Assembly: GCF_000732625.1 (NCBI RefSeq)
Contig: NZ_JPJI01000026.1
Location: 310,001 to 374,000, forward strand
Source: Nonlabens ulvanivorans
GTDB taxonomy: Bacteria > Bacteroidota > Bacteroidia > Flavobacteriales > Flavobacteriaceae
Length of the DNA stretch: 64,000 nt
Direction of reading: 5' to 3'
Positions within the stretch are counted from its first letter, which is position 1; every line of letters begins with the position of its first letter. A program made the position numbers and the translations under genes. This document shows, piece after piece, positions 8,711 to 18,318 of this stretch. The notes beneath the pieces were generated by a model, which saw only the letters and a program-made list of their open reading frames with translations, had not been told where the DNA came from and searched no databases.

Positions 8711-8894
8711 AGAGTCCATCAAATTTTTTCTAGGACTCGCTTTTTTAGGATTAGGAGCTTGGAAGATTTATGAGCGATTTATGTTAAATAAAGACGTCTC
8801 TAATTTTCAACTAGTAGGTTCAATTTTCTTAGTAGGTTTAGGGTTATACCGAGGATTTGAGTATTTTAAAAATAAAAAAACTAAGTCTGAATAG
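8700..8894 (+). CDS. small two-helix membrane protein, copy 2
   Basis: The 64-residue product has two hydrophobic segments (about 8-22 and 39-52) and a lysine-rich tail (FKNKKTKSE). It shares with its upstream neighbour the pattern G-hydrophobic-G-aromatic-basic-hydrophobic-Y-x-x-F and a matching loop (MLNKDVSNFQ versus ILGQEMPTWR). The genes overlap by 11 bp. No function can be assigned. A bidirectional terminator closes the unit. Confidence 0.65.
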   Translation: MQNKESIKFFLGLAFLGLGAWKIYERFMLNKDVSNFQLVGSIFLVGLGLYRGFEYFKNKKTKSE

Positions 8895-8913
8895 ACTTAA
8901 AATATACCCTACT

Positions 8914-8949
8914 AAAAAACCCATTTCTAAAAACAGAAATGGGTTTTTT
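8914..8949. terminator. bidirectional terminator
   Basis: A perfect 15-bp stem (aaaaaacccatttct and its complement) with a 6-nt loop, A-rich on the left and T-rich on the right, between convergent genes. Confidence 0.85.
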
Positions 8950-8969
8950 AATTTTATAACATTGGAAGT

Positions 8970-10622
<1,653 letters not shown>

Positions 10623-10727
10623 TTATTAGGTATTTACCACATTGATTTTGTTGTTTTTAACAGCTCATTAACTAGTTATCGCACATATAAATGTTTCTTT
10701 TGCTATTAGCCCAAATGAGTACCGTTA

Positions 10728-12182
10728 ATGATTTTTTATAGTCTGCTTTCGCGAAAGCGTAATTATCTTCTTATTAGCTCCTTAATTACTGGAGTACTAT
10801 TACTATTTACCTCATGTAAGGAAGATAATTCTAATGCTGTTACTCATATTTCAGGTAAAATTATCAATGCTCATAAAGAATTTGTAACCTTAAAAGATTT
10901 TAATGGCTTAACAGATACAATTCCTTTAGCGGCAGATGGTTCTTTTTCAAAATCGTATAACTCACTTAAACCTGGTCTATATACATTTGCACATCCTGGA
11001 GAATATCAGTCTGTATATCTTTCACCTGGAGACAGCACTGTTTTAAGGCTTAATACTAAGGCCTTTGATGAAACTCTAGCTTTCTCTGGAACACATTCAA
11101 AAGAAAATAATTATCTTATTAATCTTTTTGTGCAAATTGAAAAAGATGATCGTGAATTTCTTAATAATTATAAGTTATCACATACAGAATTTAAAAAAGT
11201 GTTAGATAGCATTACCGAGGCTAGAATATTAAATCTAGAATCTATTGCTGAAGAACATTCACTAGATCCAGATTTTTTGTGCCATGCAGATAAGGTTTTT
11301 AAATTTTCAATGTGGTCAAAAATAGAGCGCTTTCCTTTTGTACACTATGGTAAAAATGATTTTTTAGAAAGTAAAGAATTGCCGCCTTCATTTTATTCTT
11401 ACAGAAAAGATTTTGACATAGATGACAAATCACTACTTAATAATATAGCCTTCAGACCTTATGTAAATTCCCTGATTTCTAACCTTGCATTTACTAGCCT
11501 GGCAAAAGAATTAGGATCAGGTGTGCTGGTAGACCGATCTAGTTTAAAATATCAAAAGAAGAGACTGGCTGTAATTGATAGTTTATTTTCACGTGGAATA
11601 GTTAAAGATATTTTTGCTTCTAACATTACGCAACATTTCATAATGAATCGTAAAAATGCTAATGAGATTAATGAATTAGTTGACTTATTCACAAGCATGA
11701 CTGACGATGCTGAGTTAAAAAACAGAATTACTACTACAGCATCTACCTACATTAAACTGGATCCTGGTAATGAAATGCCTAACATTAAGATCCAAAACAC
11801 TAATAGGGATAAAATGGAATTATCTGAGCGTGTAAAGAAACTGACGGTCTTATTCTTCTGGTCTGATGATGAGCGTGAATATGCAATAAGAGTACACGAT
11901 AAAATTAAAGATTTAAGACTTAAGTATCCTGAGATTGATTTTATAGGTATTAATCTAGATGATTCTGAAGGTAATCAATGGGAAGAAGCTTATGAGCGTT
12001 ATAGTTTTAACTCTAACATGGAGTATCAAATCCTAAACACCTCACCGGTGACCGCACAATTAGCATTGCGCAATGATAATCGCAGCATGGTAATTGATAA
12101 AAATCTCACGATAATAGACCCTAGTATTAATCTATTTCATTATCAAATAGAAACAACGCTGTTGGGTTATATTAACAGATAA
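10728..12182 (+). CDS. thioredoxin-fold (TlpA-like) lipoprotein without CXXC
   Basis: The 484-residue protein begins with a lipoprotein signal ending LLFTSC, whose basic n-region (LSRKRN) is encoded by the palindromic repeat at 10744-10759. Residues about 35-130 resemble the DUF4369-like beta domain common in Bacteroidota thioredoxin lipoproteins (ISGKIINAHKEFVTLKD). A helical middle follows. From about residue 350 there is an AhpC/TlpA-type thioredoxin fold (DPGNEMPNIKIQN... LTVLFFWSDDEREYAIRVHDK). The usual WCXXC is absent: the position reads WSDDERE, so it should not act as a disulfide oxidoreductase in the normal way. A binding or structural role in the periplasm is possible. Confidence 0.75.
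   Translation: MIFYSLLSRKRNYLLISSLITGVLLLFTSCKEDNSNAVTHISGKIINAHKEFVTLKDFNGLTDTIPLAADGSFSKSYNSLKPGLYTFAHPGEYQSVYLSPGDSTVLRLNTKAFDETLAFSGTHSKENNYLINLFVQIEKDDREFLNNYKLSHTEFKKVLDSITEARILNLESIAEEHSLDPDFLCHADKVFKFSMWSKIERFPFVHYGKNDFLESKELPPSFYSYRKDFDIDDKSLLNNIAFRPYVNSLISNLAFTSLAKELGSGVLVDRSSLKYQKKRLAVIDSLFSRGIVKDIFASNITQHFIMNRKNANEINELVDLFTSMTDDAELKNRITTTASTYIKLDPGNEMPNIKIQNTNRDKMELSERVKKLTVLFFWSDDEREYAIRVHDKIKDLRLKYPEIDFIGINLDDSEGNQWEEAYERYSFNSNMEYQILNTSPVTAQLALRNDNRSMVIDKNLTIIDPSINLFHYQIETTLLGYINR
10744..10759. repeat. palindromic repeat, one mismatch, coding
   Basis: TGCTTTCGCGAAAGCG, differing from the core at its first base. It is read as LSRKR in the signal peptide of the thioredoxin-fold lipoprotein. 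Confidence 0.85.
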
Positions 12183-12187
12183 AGATT

Positions 12188-12224
12188 AAATAAAAAAGGC
12201 TCGCAATGCGAGCCTTTTTTATTT
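12188..12224. terminator. bidirectional terminator between convergent genes
   Basis: A perfect 17-bp stem around a 3-nt loop (core ggctcgc-aat-gcgagcc) with A and T runs on the two arms. Confidence 0.9.
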
Positions 12225-12241
12225 AATAACTGAGCTATCTC

Positions 12242-12895
12242 TTAATTCCCTTTCTTATAATCTGCAAGAAATTTTGCAAGACCTATATCTGTTAATGGAT
12301 GTTTTAATAAACCTTCAATCGAACTTAATGGTCCTGTCATAACGTCTGCCCCTAATTTTGCACAGTCAATCACATGCATGGTATGTCTTACAGATGCAGC
12401 CAGAATTTCTGTATCAAAACCATAGTTATCATAAATCATTCTGATTTCAGCAATTAGGTTTAAACCATCTGTAGATATATCGTCTAATCTACCTATGAAT
12501 GGAGATACATAAGTGGCACCTGCTTTTGCTGCAAGTAATGCCTGTCCTGGACTAAAAACTAAAGTGACATTAGTCTTAATACCTTTATCACTAAAATACT
12601 TACAAGCTCTTACACCATCCTTAATCATAGGTAACTTTACAACGATCTGGTCATTCATTGCAGCTAGTGCTTCTCCTTCTTTAACCATCCCTTCAAAATC
12701 TGTTGAAATCACCTCGGCACTTACGTGTCCATCAACAATATCACATATCTTCTTGTAGTGATTTAAAATATTCTCGCTACCTGTTATACCTTCTTTTGCC
12801 ATAAGAGAAGGATTAGTGGTTACTCCATCTAGGACACCCATCGATTGGGCTTCGGCAATTTGATCTAGGTTTGCGGTGTCAATAAAAAATTTCAT
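12242..12895 (-). CDS. fsa: fructose-6-phosphate aldolase / transaldolase-like
   Basis: The 217-residue product matches the short transaldolase (FSA/TalC) subfamily. It opens with [10 protein letters not shown] and its conserved Asp6, followed by [13 protein letters not shown]. The Schiff-base lysine is Lys87 in IVVKLPM, and the phosphate-binding loop is [10 protein letters not shown]. The family forms class I aldolase adducts and works either as fructose-6-phosphate aldolase or as transaldolase in the pentose phosphate pathway. The length fits the short subfamily rather than the 300-residue transaldolases. Sequence alone does not decide between the two activities. Confidence 0.9.
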   Translation of the reverse strand: MKFFIDTANLDQIAEAQSMGVLDGVTTNPSLMAKEGITGSENILNHYKKICDIVDGHVSAEVISTDFEGMVKEGEALAAMNDQIVVKLPMIKDGVRACKYFSDKGIKTNVTLVFSPGQALLAAKAGATYVSPFIGRLDDISTDGLNLIAEIRMIYDNYGFDTEILAASVRHTMHVIDCAKLGADVMTGPLSSIEGLLKHPLTDIGLAKFLADYKKGN

Positions 12896-12958
12896 AGTTG
12901 TGATGTGTTATTATAAAAGTTGATGTTAAGTAGTTGCAAAAGTCGTCAATGTAATGTC

Positions 12959-12966
12959 TAAATTTG
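12959..12966 (+). promoter_or_regulatory. putative promoter for the FGE-fold lipoprotein gene
   Basis: TAAATTTG matches TAnnTTTG, with TTG at 12934-12936 placed 22 bp upstream as a -33 element. Confidence 0.5.
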
Positions 12967-13019
12967 TAACCTTGTAGTCTTAAGATATTAAATGTTTTTA
13001 ACAGCTAAGTTTTACTTAA

Positions 13020-13820
13020 ATGAGTTTATTAAAAAAATTACCATTACCATTATTTATCCTTATTATTTTAACCATCAGCTGTGGACCTAAACCTAGCAAT
13101 ACTGAGGTTGCGATTGAGTTAGAAGACACATCAATCCCACCTGGAACCATTAAACTTACCGACAAGTTGTATATTGATAGAGTACCTGTTACTAACCTTA
13201 TGTATTCTGAATTTTTAGATCATTTAGGCAACTACTGGTCTGAGAAGAAACATGAGAAAATGAAATCTTACCCATCCTATGGATTAGAAGCAGACTCTGT
13301 TTTCCAACCATATAACGGTAGTACAAGATTAATGATAGGAGCTACATTAGACCCTAGATTAATGGTAACTCCTAAACTCACACTAGGAAACTATACCAGC
13401 CACCCATATTACCAATGGCATCCTGTAGTTCACGTATCACAAGAAAAAGCTGAGCTATTCTGTAAATGGCGCACAGATATGGTAAACGCAGTTTATGGTA
13501 TACGCAGTAAGAATGAGAATCAAAGATCCCAATATCCAACAAAAGTTTCTTATCGACTACCTAGTGAGAAAGAGATGATTGCTGCTCAAAACTTACTAGA
13601 CAAGCAATTAAAACTACTTACCTATCAAGATGAGATCTATAGCTATGCTGGAGATTTTTACAAATTCAGAAGAATTCAAGACGACTATCACATGGCTGTT
13701 TTTGAAATGAAAGAATTGTCTAAAAACGGACCTTACTTACCTTTATATAAATCACTATCTTATTATGAGGCTAAAGAACTGAATACAGGTTTCCGTTGTA
13801 TATGTGAGGTTACCCCATAA
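13020..13820 (+). CDS. FGE-sulfatase-fold (SUMF1-type) lipoprotein
   Basis: The 266-residue protein has a lipoprotein signal ending LTISC (Cys21). The rest carries the formylglycine-generating-enzyme fold. Landmarks are PPGTIKLTDKLYIDRVPVTNLMYSEFL, then HPVVHVSQEKAELFCKW, then YRLPSEKEMIAA and a closing GFRCICE. Bacteroidota use this fold widely in non-catalytic envelope lipoproteins, including the gliding/T9SS proteins GldJ and GldK. This one is shorter than those. I cannot see the catalytic Cys pair expected of a true FGE, so a structural or binding role in the envelope is more likely. It is followed 48 bp later by the cation exchanger gene. Confidence 0.7.
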   Translation: MSLLKKLPLPLFILIILTISCGPKPSNTEVAIELEDTSIPPGTIKLTDKLYIDRVPVTNLMYSEFLDHLGNYWSEKKHEKMKSYPSYGLEADSVFQPYNGSTRLMIGATLDPRLMVTPKLTLGNYTSHPYYQWHPVVHVSQEKAELFCKWRTDMVNAVYGIRSKNENQRSQYPTKVSYRLPSEKEMIAAQNLLDKQLKLLTYQDEIYSYAGDFYKFRRIQDDYHMAVFEMKELSKNGPYLPLYKSLSYYEAKELNTGFRCICEVTP

Positions 13821-13868
13821 TTAAACCATCCTAGTTATTCTATAAATCATTCTATACCTTCTTCTCTT

Positions 13869-14822
13869 ATGAGTTTATTTTATTTATTAATAGGTTTAGT
13901 TCTTTTAGTCATAGGTGGTGAATTTCTAGTAAGATCATCTGTGGGATTATCTTTAAAGTTAAAACTATCTAGAATGATCATTGGGCTCACAGTAGTATCA
14001 TTTGCTACTAGTGCTCCAGAATTAATTGTCAGTATTCAATCTGCATTAGATGGACTTTCTGGATTAGCTTTAGGTAATGTTATAGGTTCTAACATTGCAA
14101 ATATCGCTTTGGTATTAGGAGCAACAGCACTCATCGCACCACTAGCCATTGACAAAGATTTCTTTAAATTTAACTGGCCATGGATGATGGCTTTTAGTAT
14201 CGTATTATATATTCTTTTATTATCTGACAACAACTTAGTGCGATGGGAAGGTGGCGTTTTATTAGGTGGAATAGTCATTTTCTTGGTTTTACTTATAAGA
14301 CGAGCTCGCAAGAATCCAGAAGCTGTTAATGTTGAAGAGGAATTACAAGAAACTAAATGGTGGAAGATTTTCATGTTTTTAGTCTTAGGAGGACTCGCAT
14401 TATGGCAAGGAAGTGAGTTACTAGTTAAAGGTGCTGTTGATATTGCAGCTAGTCTAGGAATTCCCGAAAGTATCATTGCAGTTTCCATGGTAGCCTTAGG
14501 AACATCTGTTCCTGAACTAGCAGCTTCTATAATAGCCGCATTAAAAAAAGAGAAGGCAATTTCATTAGGAAACCTTATAGGGTCAAACATCTTTAATATA
14601 GGATCAGTTCTCGGTATCACCGCTTTAATCCAACCTATACAGATCAACCCAGAAGGAATGGGATTATTAAATAATGATATCTACTGGATGTTAGGCATCT
14701 CGTTTGCTTTATTACCACTAGCGTTTTTACCTAAAGCTTATAATATTTCAAGATATAAAGGTATACTATATCTAGCAGCCTACCTGCTATTCATTTACCT
14801 CGCCTTCGCCACCCTATCATAA
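13869..14822 (+). CDS. calcium/sodium antiporter (CaCA family, YrbG-like)
   Basis: The 317-residue integral membrane protein has about ten hydrophobic helices and the two inverted alpha repeats of the Ca2+/cation antiporter superfamily. The first repeat has SFATSAPELIVS and GNVIGSNIANIALVLG; the second has ALGTSVPELAASI and GNLIGSNIFNIGSVLG. The acidic residues in these repeats form the ion site. Such proteins exchange Ca2+ for Na+ or H+ across the inner membrane. A charged loop (about 140-162) divides the halves. The length is normal for bacterial YrbG-type members. Confidence 0.9.
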   Translation: MSLFYLLIGLVLLVIGGEFLVRSSVGLSLKLKLSRMIIGLTVVSFATSAPELIVSIQSALDGLSGLALGNVIGSNIANIALVLGATALIAPLAIDKDFFKFNWPWMMAFSIVLYILLLSDNNLVRWEGGVLLGGIVIFLVLLIRRARKNPEAVNVEEELQETKWWKIFMFLVLGGLALWQGSELLVKGAVDIAASLGIPESIIAVSMVALGTSVPELAASIIAALKKEKAISLGNLIGSNIFNIGSVLGITALIQPIQINPEGMGLLNNDIYWMLGISFALLPLAFLPKAYNISRYKGILYLAAYLLFIYLAFATLS

Positions 14823-14883
14823 CTAAGGGGTTATTCACATATTTTAATGTTTTGTTGATATTACATCCCTAAAAAAACAAGGG

Positions 14884-14909
14884 TTGATTTATAAAAAGTG
14901 TTACTTTTG
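14884..14909 (+). promoter_or_regulatory. putative promoter of glnN
   Basis: TTG at 14884-14886 and TACTTTTG at 14902-14909 resemble the Bacteroidota -33/-7 elements, though the spacing is a little short. The predicted leader is about 25 nt. Confidence 0.5.
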
Positions 14910-14940
14910 CGGTGTATTATTATAAAAATAACACCACATC

Positions 14941-17127
14941 ATGTCTACATTAAGATTTAATGCTTTAAAAGAAACACTCAATCGCCAGCCTATTGAAGTG
15001 AATGAACCTAAACGTCGTAGTGAAATATTCGGTAAGAATGTTTTCAATAAGCACGCGATGCGTCAGCATTTGACGAAGCAAGCTTATAAAAGTGTCATAG
15101 ACGCTATGGAAAACGGCACAAAAATAAGTCGTGAAGTAGCAGATCATATTTCAACAGGTATGAAAGAATGGTCTATCCAAAATGGCGCAACACACTACAC
15201 GCACTGGTTTCAACCTCTTACTGGTGGAACTGCAGAGAAACATGATGCTTTCTTTGAACTAGAAATGGATGGTGAAGTGATTGAGAAATTTGGTGGCGGA
15301 CAATTAGTTCAACAAGAGCCAGATGCCTCTTCTTTCCCTAATGGTGGAATAAGAAACACATTTGAAGCTCGTGGATACACTGCTTGGGATCCTACATCTC
15401 CAGCTTTTATAATGGGAACTACCCTATGTATTCCTACTGTATTTATCGCTTACACAGGAGAAGCCCTAGATAATAAAACTCCACTTTTAAGATCATTACA
15501 AGTGGTAGATCAAGCAGCAACTGATGTTTGTAAATATTTTGACAAAAACGTTTCTAAAGTAATCGCCACTTTAGGATGGGAACAAGAATACTTTTTAATA
15601 GACGCTGCACTTGCTGACTCACGTCCAGATTTACAACTAGCTGGTCGTACATTATTAGGTCACTCATCTGCTAAAGGACAACAACTAGATGATCATTACT
15701 TTGGATCTATACCTTCTAGAGTATTGAACTATATGCGTGACATGGAAACAGAATGTATGCTATTAGGTATACCTGTTAAAACACGTCATAATGAGGTGGC
15801 TCCTAATCAGTTTGAGCTTGCTCCTATTTTTGAAGAAGCAAATCTAGCGGTAGATCATAACTCTTTATTAATGGATGTGATGCGCAAAGTAGCTTCACGT
15901 CACAATTTTAAAGTATTATTCCATGAAAAGCCATTTGCAGGAGTAAATGGTTCTGGAAAACACAACAACTGGTCTCTAGCTACTAATACTGGTGTGAATT
16001 TACTATCTCCAGGTAGCACACCTATGAAGAATTTACAATTCTTGACATTCTTTGTAAATACGATTAAAGCCGTACATGATAATGAAGAATTAATTAGAGC
16101 TACCATCGCTAGTGCATCAAATGACCACCGTTTAGGAGCAAATGAAGCGCCACCGGCTATTATTTCTGTATTCATCGGTTCGCAATTAACTAAAGTTCTT
16201 GACGAACTTGAAAAAGTAACTGATGGAAAGCTTTCTCCAGAAGAGAAGACAGACCTTAAACTTAACGTTGTTGGTAAAATTCCAGAAGTAATTTTAGATA
16301 ATACAGACCGTAACCGCACATCACCATTTGCGTTTACAGGAAATAAATTTGAATTACGCGCCGTAGGTTCTACAGCAAACTGTGCAAACCCAATGACCGT
16401 TTTAAACGCGATTGTTGCACAACAATTAATTGAGTTCAAATCTGAAGTAGATGCTCTAATTAAAGACAAAAAGCTTAAGAAGGACGAAGCTATCTTTAAT
16501 GTATTACGTGAGTACATTAAGCAATCTAAAAAGATACGTTTTGAAGGTGATGGATATGGGGAAGCATGGGAAAAAGAAGCTAAAAAACGTGGCTTAAGTA
16601 ATAATAAAACGACGCCTACAGCTCTTAAAGCAAAAGTTTCTAAGAAAACTATAAAGCTTTTTGAAGACTTAAACATCATGAGTAAGATCGAGACAGAATC
16701 TCGTTATGAAATTGAAGTTGAAGAATATGCAATGCGCATCCAGATTGAAGGACGTATCCTAGGTGATATCGCACGTAATCATGTGATTCCTACAGCAGTT
16801 AAATATCAAAACAGATTGATAGAAAACGTAGTAGGATTAAAAGAAATCTATGGTAAAGAATTCAAGAAAGTAGCAAAAGAGCAAATGATTCTTATTGAAG
16901 AAATCTCAGAGCATATTGAGAAGATCAATAAAGGAATTACAGAAATGACTGAAGCTCGTAAAAAAGCAAATAACGCAAAAAGTGCTGAAGATACTGCAGC
17001 TCAATACTGTGATAAAGTAAAACCTTACTTTGACGTGATTCGTTATAGCTGTGATAAACTAGAATTATTAGTAGACGATGAATTATGGCCACTGACTAAG
17101 TACCGTGAATTATTATTTACACGTTAG
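14941..17127 (+). CDS. glnN: glutamine synthetase type III
   Basis: The 728-residue product has the length and sequence of GSIII, the large glutamine synthetase typical of Bacteroidota and cyanobacteria. Visible landmarks are the N-terminal block with VFNKHAMRQHL, the ATP/glutamate-site region with LGWEQEYFLID and GVNGSGKHNNWSL, the KTRHNEVAPNQFELAPIFEE segment, and NRTSPFAFTGNKFE. It makes glutamine from glutamate, ammonia and ATP and is central to nitrogen assimilation. The last 44 codons with stop, the trailer and the terminator are repeated 971 bp downstream. This copy is full length and apparently intact. Confidence 0.97.
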   Translation: MSTLRFNALKETLNRQPIEVNEPKRRSEIFGKNVFNKHAMRQHLTKQAYKSVIDAMENGTKISREVADHISTGMKEWSIQNGATHYTHWFQPLTGGTAEKHDAFFELEMDGEVIEKFGGGQLVQQEPDASSFPNGGIRNTFEARGYTAWDPTSPAFIMGTTLCIPTVFIAYTGEALDNKTPLLRSLQVVDQAATDVCKYFDKNVSKVIATLGWEQEYFLIDAALADSRPDLQLAGRTLLGHSSAKGQQLDDHYFGSIPSRVLNYMRDMETECMLLGIPVKTRHNEVAPNQFELAPIFEEANLAVDHNSLLMDVMRKVASRHNFKVLFHEKPFAGVNGSGKHNNWSLATNTGVNLLSPGSTPMKNLQFLTFFVNTIKAVHDNEELIRATIASASNDHRLGANEAPPAIISVFIGSQLTKVLDELEKVTDGKLSPEEKTDLKLNVVGKIPEVILDNTDRNRTSPFAFTGNKFELRAVGSTANCANPMTVLNAIVAQQLIEFKSEVDALIKDKKLKKDEAIFNVLREYIKQSKKIRFEGDGYGEAWEKEAKKRGLSNNKTTPTALKAKVSKKTIKLFEDLNIMSKIETESRYEIEVEEYAMRIQIEGRILGDIARNHVIPTAVKYQNRLIENVVGLKEIYGKEFKKVAKEQMILIEEISEHIEKINKGITEMTEARKKANNAKSAEDTAAQYCDKVKPYFDVIRYSCDKLELLVDDELWPLTKYRELLFTR

Positions 17128-17183
17128 TATTACTAAAACATAAATGATATAAAAGCCTCTAATTTAATTATTAGAGGCTTTTC
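16996..17183 (+). repeat. direct repeat copy 1: 3' end of glnN plus terminator
   Basis: This segment and 17967-18154 align without gaps at an offset of 971 bp, with four substitutions over about 187 bp up to the end of the terminator. The two changes inside the coding part are both silent (GCA/GCC, ATT/ATA). Beyond 17183 the copies diverge, although both continue into a palindrome of the CTTTCG-CGAAAG type. Confidence 0.93.
17151..17182 (+). terminator. glnN terminator
   Basis: A 13-bp stem (aaaagcctctaat and its complement) with a 6-nt loop and a T-rich tail. It is duplicated at 18122-18153. Confidence 0.85.
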
Positions 17184-17191
17184 TTATATTT

Positions 17192-17207
17192 ATACTTTCG
17201 AGAAAGT
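17192..17207. repeat. degenerate palindromic repeat
   Basis: The core ctttcgagaaag is a degraded form of the 16-bp palindrome, at the place where the second glnN end copy has the intact element (18163-18178). Confidence 0.55.
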
Positions 17208-17222
17208 CATTAAAAAAATAGA

Positions 17223-17912
17223 ATGCTCAAAAACTATATACCATTATTATTAATACTTCTTATCGCTCTTAATGCGAACAGTCAAAGACTAGACTCACTC
17301 ACTTTTCATTTTGATACTGTTATTGAATATGACGAAATTCGCAAACACGATAAGAAAATTTTTAAACGATATATCTATATTAATCCTGAAAATCCTGATG
17401 TTCATTTAATTTCATACGAAAAAGACAACTTACGAATCTATAAGCTAAAAGGGAAAGCACCTAAAGTATCAATCTCTCACCAAAAAGATAGCTTATTATT
17501 TTTTAATGAAATAATAATTGATGTAAACGGCGACTTGAGCAATCACCGCGAACCATTTTCAATTAAATTTAACACCAATAAATTTAGAACAAAATGTAAA
17601 ACTAAAACAATAGTTAATAACGATTCAATAATAAAATCTGAATCTAAAATAAAAGTTTACTCCAGTTTTGGAGGTGTTAAGAATCAACTTGCTGTTAATC
17701 AAGAAATACACATAGATTATAACAGAAATCAAATACCTATCAAAATTTTCACTTGGTATTCTGGAGAAATAGCAAAACATACAGACTCATTAACTCAAGG
17801 ATTAATGACTTATTTTAAAGACAGCTACGATGGTGATGCTAAAGATGGAATTGAGCTAAAATTAGTAAGTATTAACAAATATGATCTAAAATTGAAACTC
17901 AGAAAATTATAA
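17223..17912 (+). CDS. secreted orphan protein between duplicated glnN ends
   Basis: I do not recognise this 229-residue protein. It begins with a clear Sec signal peptide (residues 1-20, ending NANSQ), so it is periplasmic or secreted; there is no lipobox Cys and no C-terminal sorting domain. The mature part is rich in Lys, Asp, Asn and Ile, with alternating strand-like segments and no cysteine pair or catalytic motif I can name. Base composition is more AT-rich than the flanking housekeeping genes. It lies exactly between two copies of the 3' end of glnN, which implies that it arrived with the duplication. Confidence 0.65.
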   Translation: MLKNYIPLLLILLIALNANSQRLDSLTFHFDTVIEYDEIRKHDKKIFKRYIYINPENPDVHLISYEKDNLRIYKLKGKAPKVSISHQKDSLLFFNEIIIDVNGDLSNHREPFSIKFNTNKFRTKCKTKTIVNNDSIIKSESKIKVYSSFGGVKNQLAVNQEIHIDYNRNQIPIKIFTWYSGEIAKHTDSLTQGLMTYFKDSYDGDAKDGIELKLVSINKYDLKLKLRKL

Positions 17913-17966
17913 AAACAAAAATACACTTAAGGTTATATTACTCTATTTTAAAAACCAATTCTACTT

Positions 17967-18154
17967 GCCGCTCAATACTGTGATAAAGTAAAACCTTACT
18001 TTGACGTGATACGTTATAGCTGTGATAAACTAGAATTATTAGTAGACGATGAATTATGGCCACTGACTAAGTACCGTGAATTATTATTTACACGTTAGTC
18101 TAACTAAAACATAAATGATATAAAAGCCTCTAATTTAATTATTAGAGGCTTTTT
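17967..18154 (+). repeat. direct repeat copy 2: orphan 3' fragment of glnN plus terminator
   Basis: It repeats the last 44 codons (stop included), trailer and terminator of glnN without the rest of the gene. It has no start codon of its own in frame and is a remnant. It occupies most of the 407-bp stretch between the orphan gene and purM; the remainder (about 18179-18306) is AT-rich with nothing else recognised. Confidence 0.93.
18122..18153 (+). terminator. duplicated glnN terminator
   Basis: The same 13-bp stem as at 17151-17182. It now terminates transcription from the orphan gene upstream of purM. Confidence 0.8.
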
Positions 18155-18162
18155 TTAATAAA

Positions 18163-18178
18163 CGCTTTCGCGAAAGCG
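18163..18178. repeat. palindromic repeat CGCTTTCGCGAAAGCG, intergenic
   Basis: Exact 16-bp palindrome directly after the duplicated glnN terminator. Confidence 0.9.
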
Positions 18179-18306
18179 TGGTTATAAGAAACAGGAACCA
18201 CATTTTAAAAAACAGAATGGTTTTATTTAAATTCATTTCTTAACAACCTATTCATACTTTTTACTTAATACTTAGAACTTCATACCTCATAATTATATGT
18301 AAATAG

Positions 18307-18314
18307 TAAATTTG
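18307..18314 (+). promoter_or_regulatory. putative -7 element for purM, nearly leaderless
   Basis: TAAATTTG ends only 4 bp before the purM ATG (18319). If used, transcription would begin at or next to the start codon. Confidence 0.4.
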
Positions 18315-18318
18315 CCAT

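Noticed and set aside
14036-14647. A 203-codon frame on the minus strand inside the cation antiporter gene
   Set aside because: It is a shadow of the repeated, biased codons of a membrane protein; it has no start signals and no recognised domain.
15900-16679. A 259-codon frame on the minus strand inside glnN
   Set aside because: It is antisense to a fully conserved gene, has a Ser/Leu-rich composition typical of shadow frames and no family resemblance.
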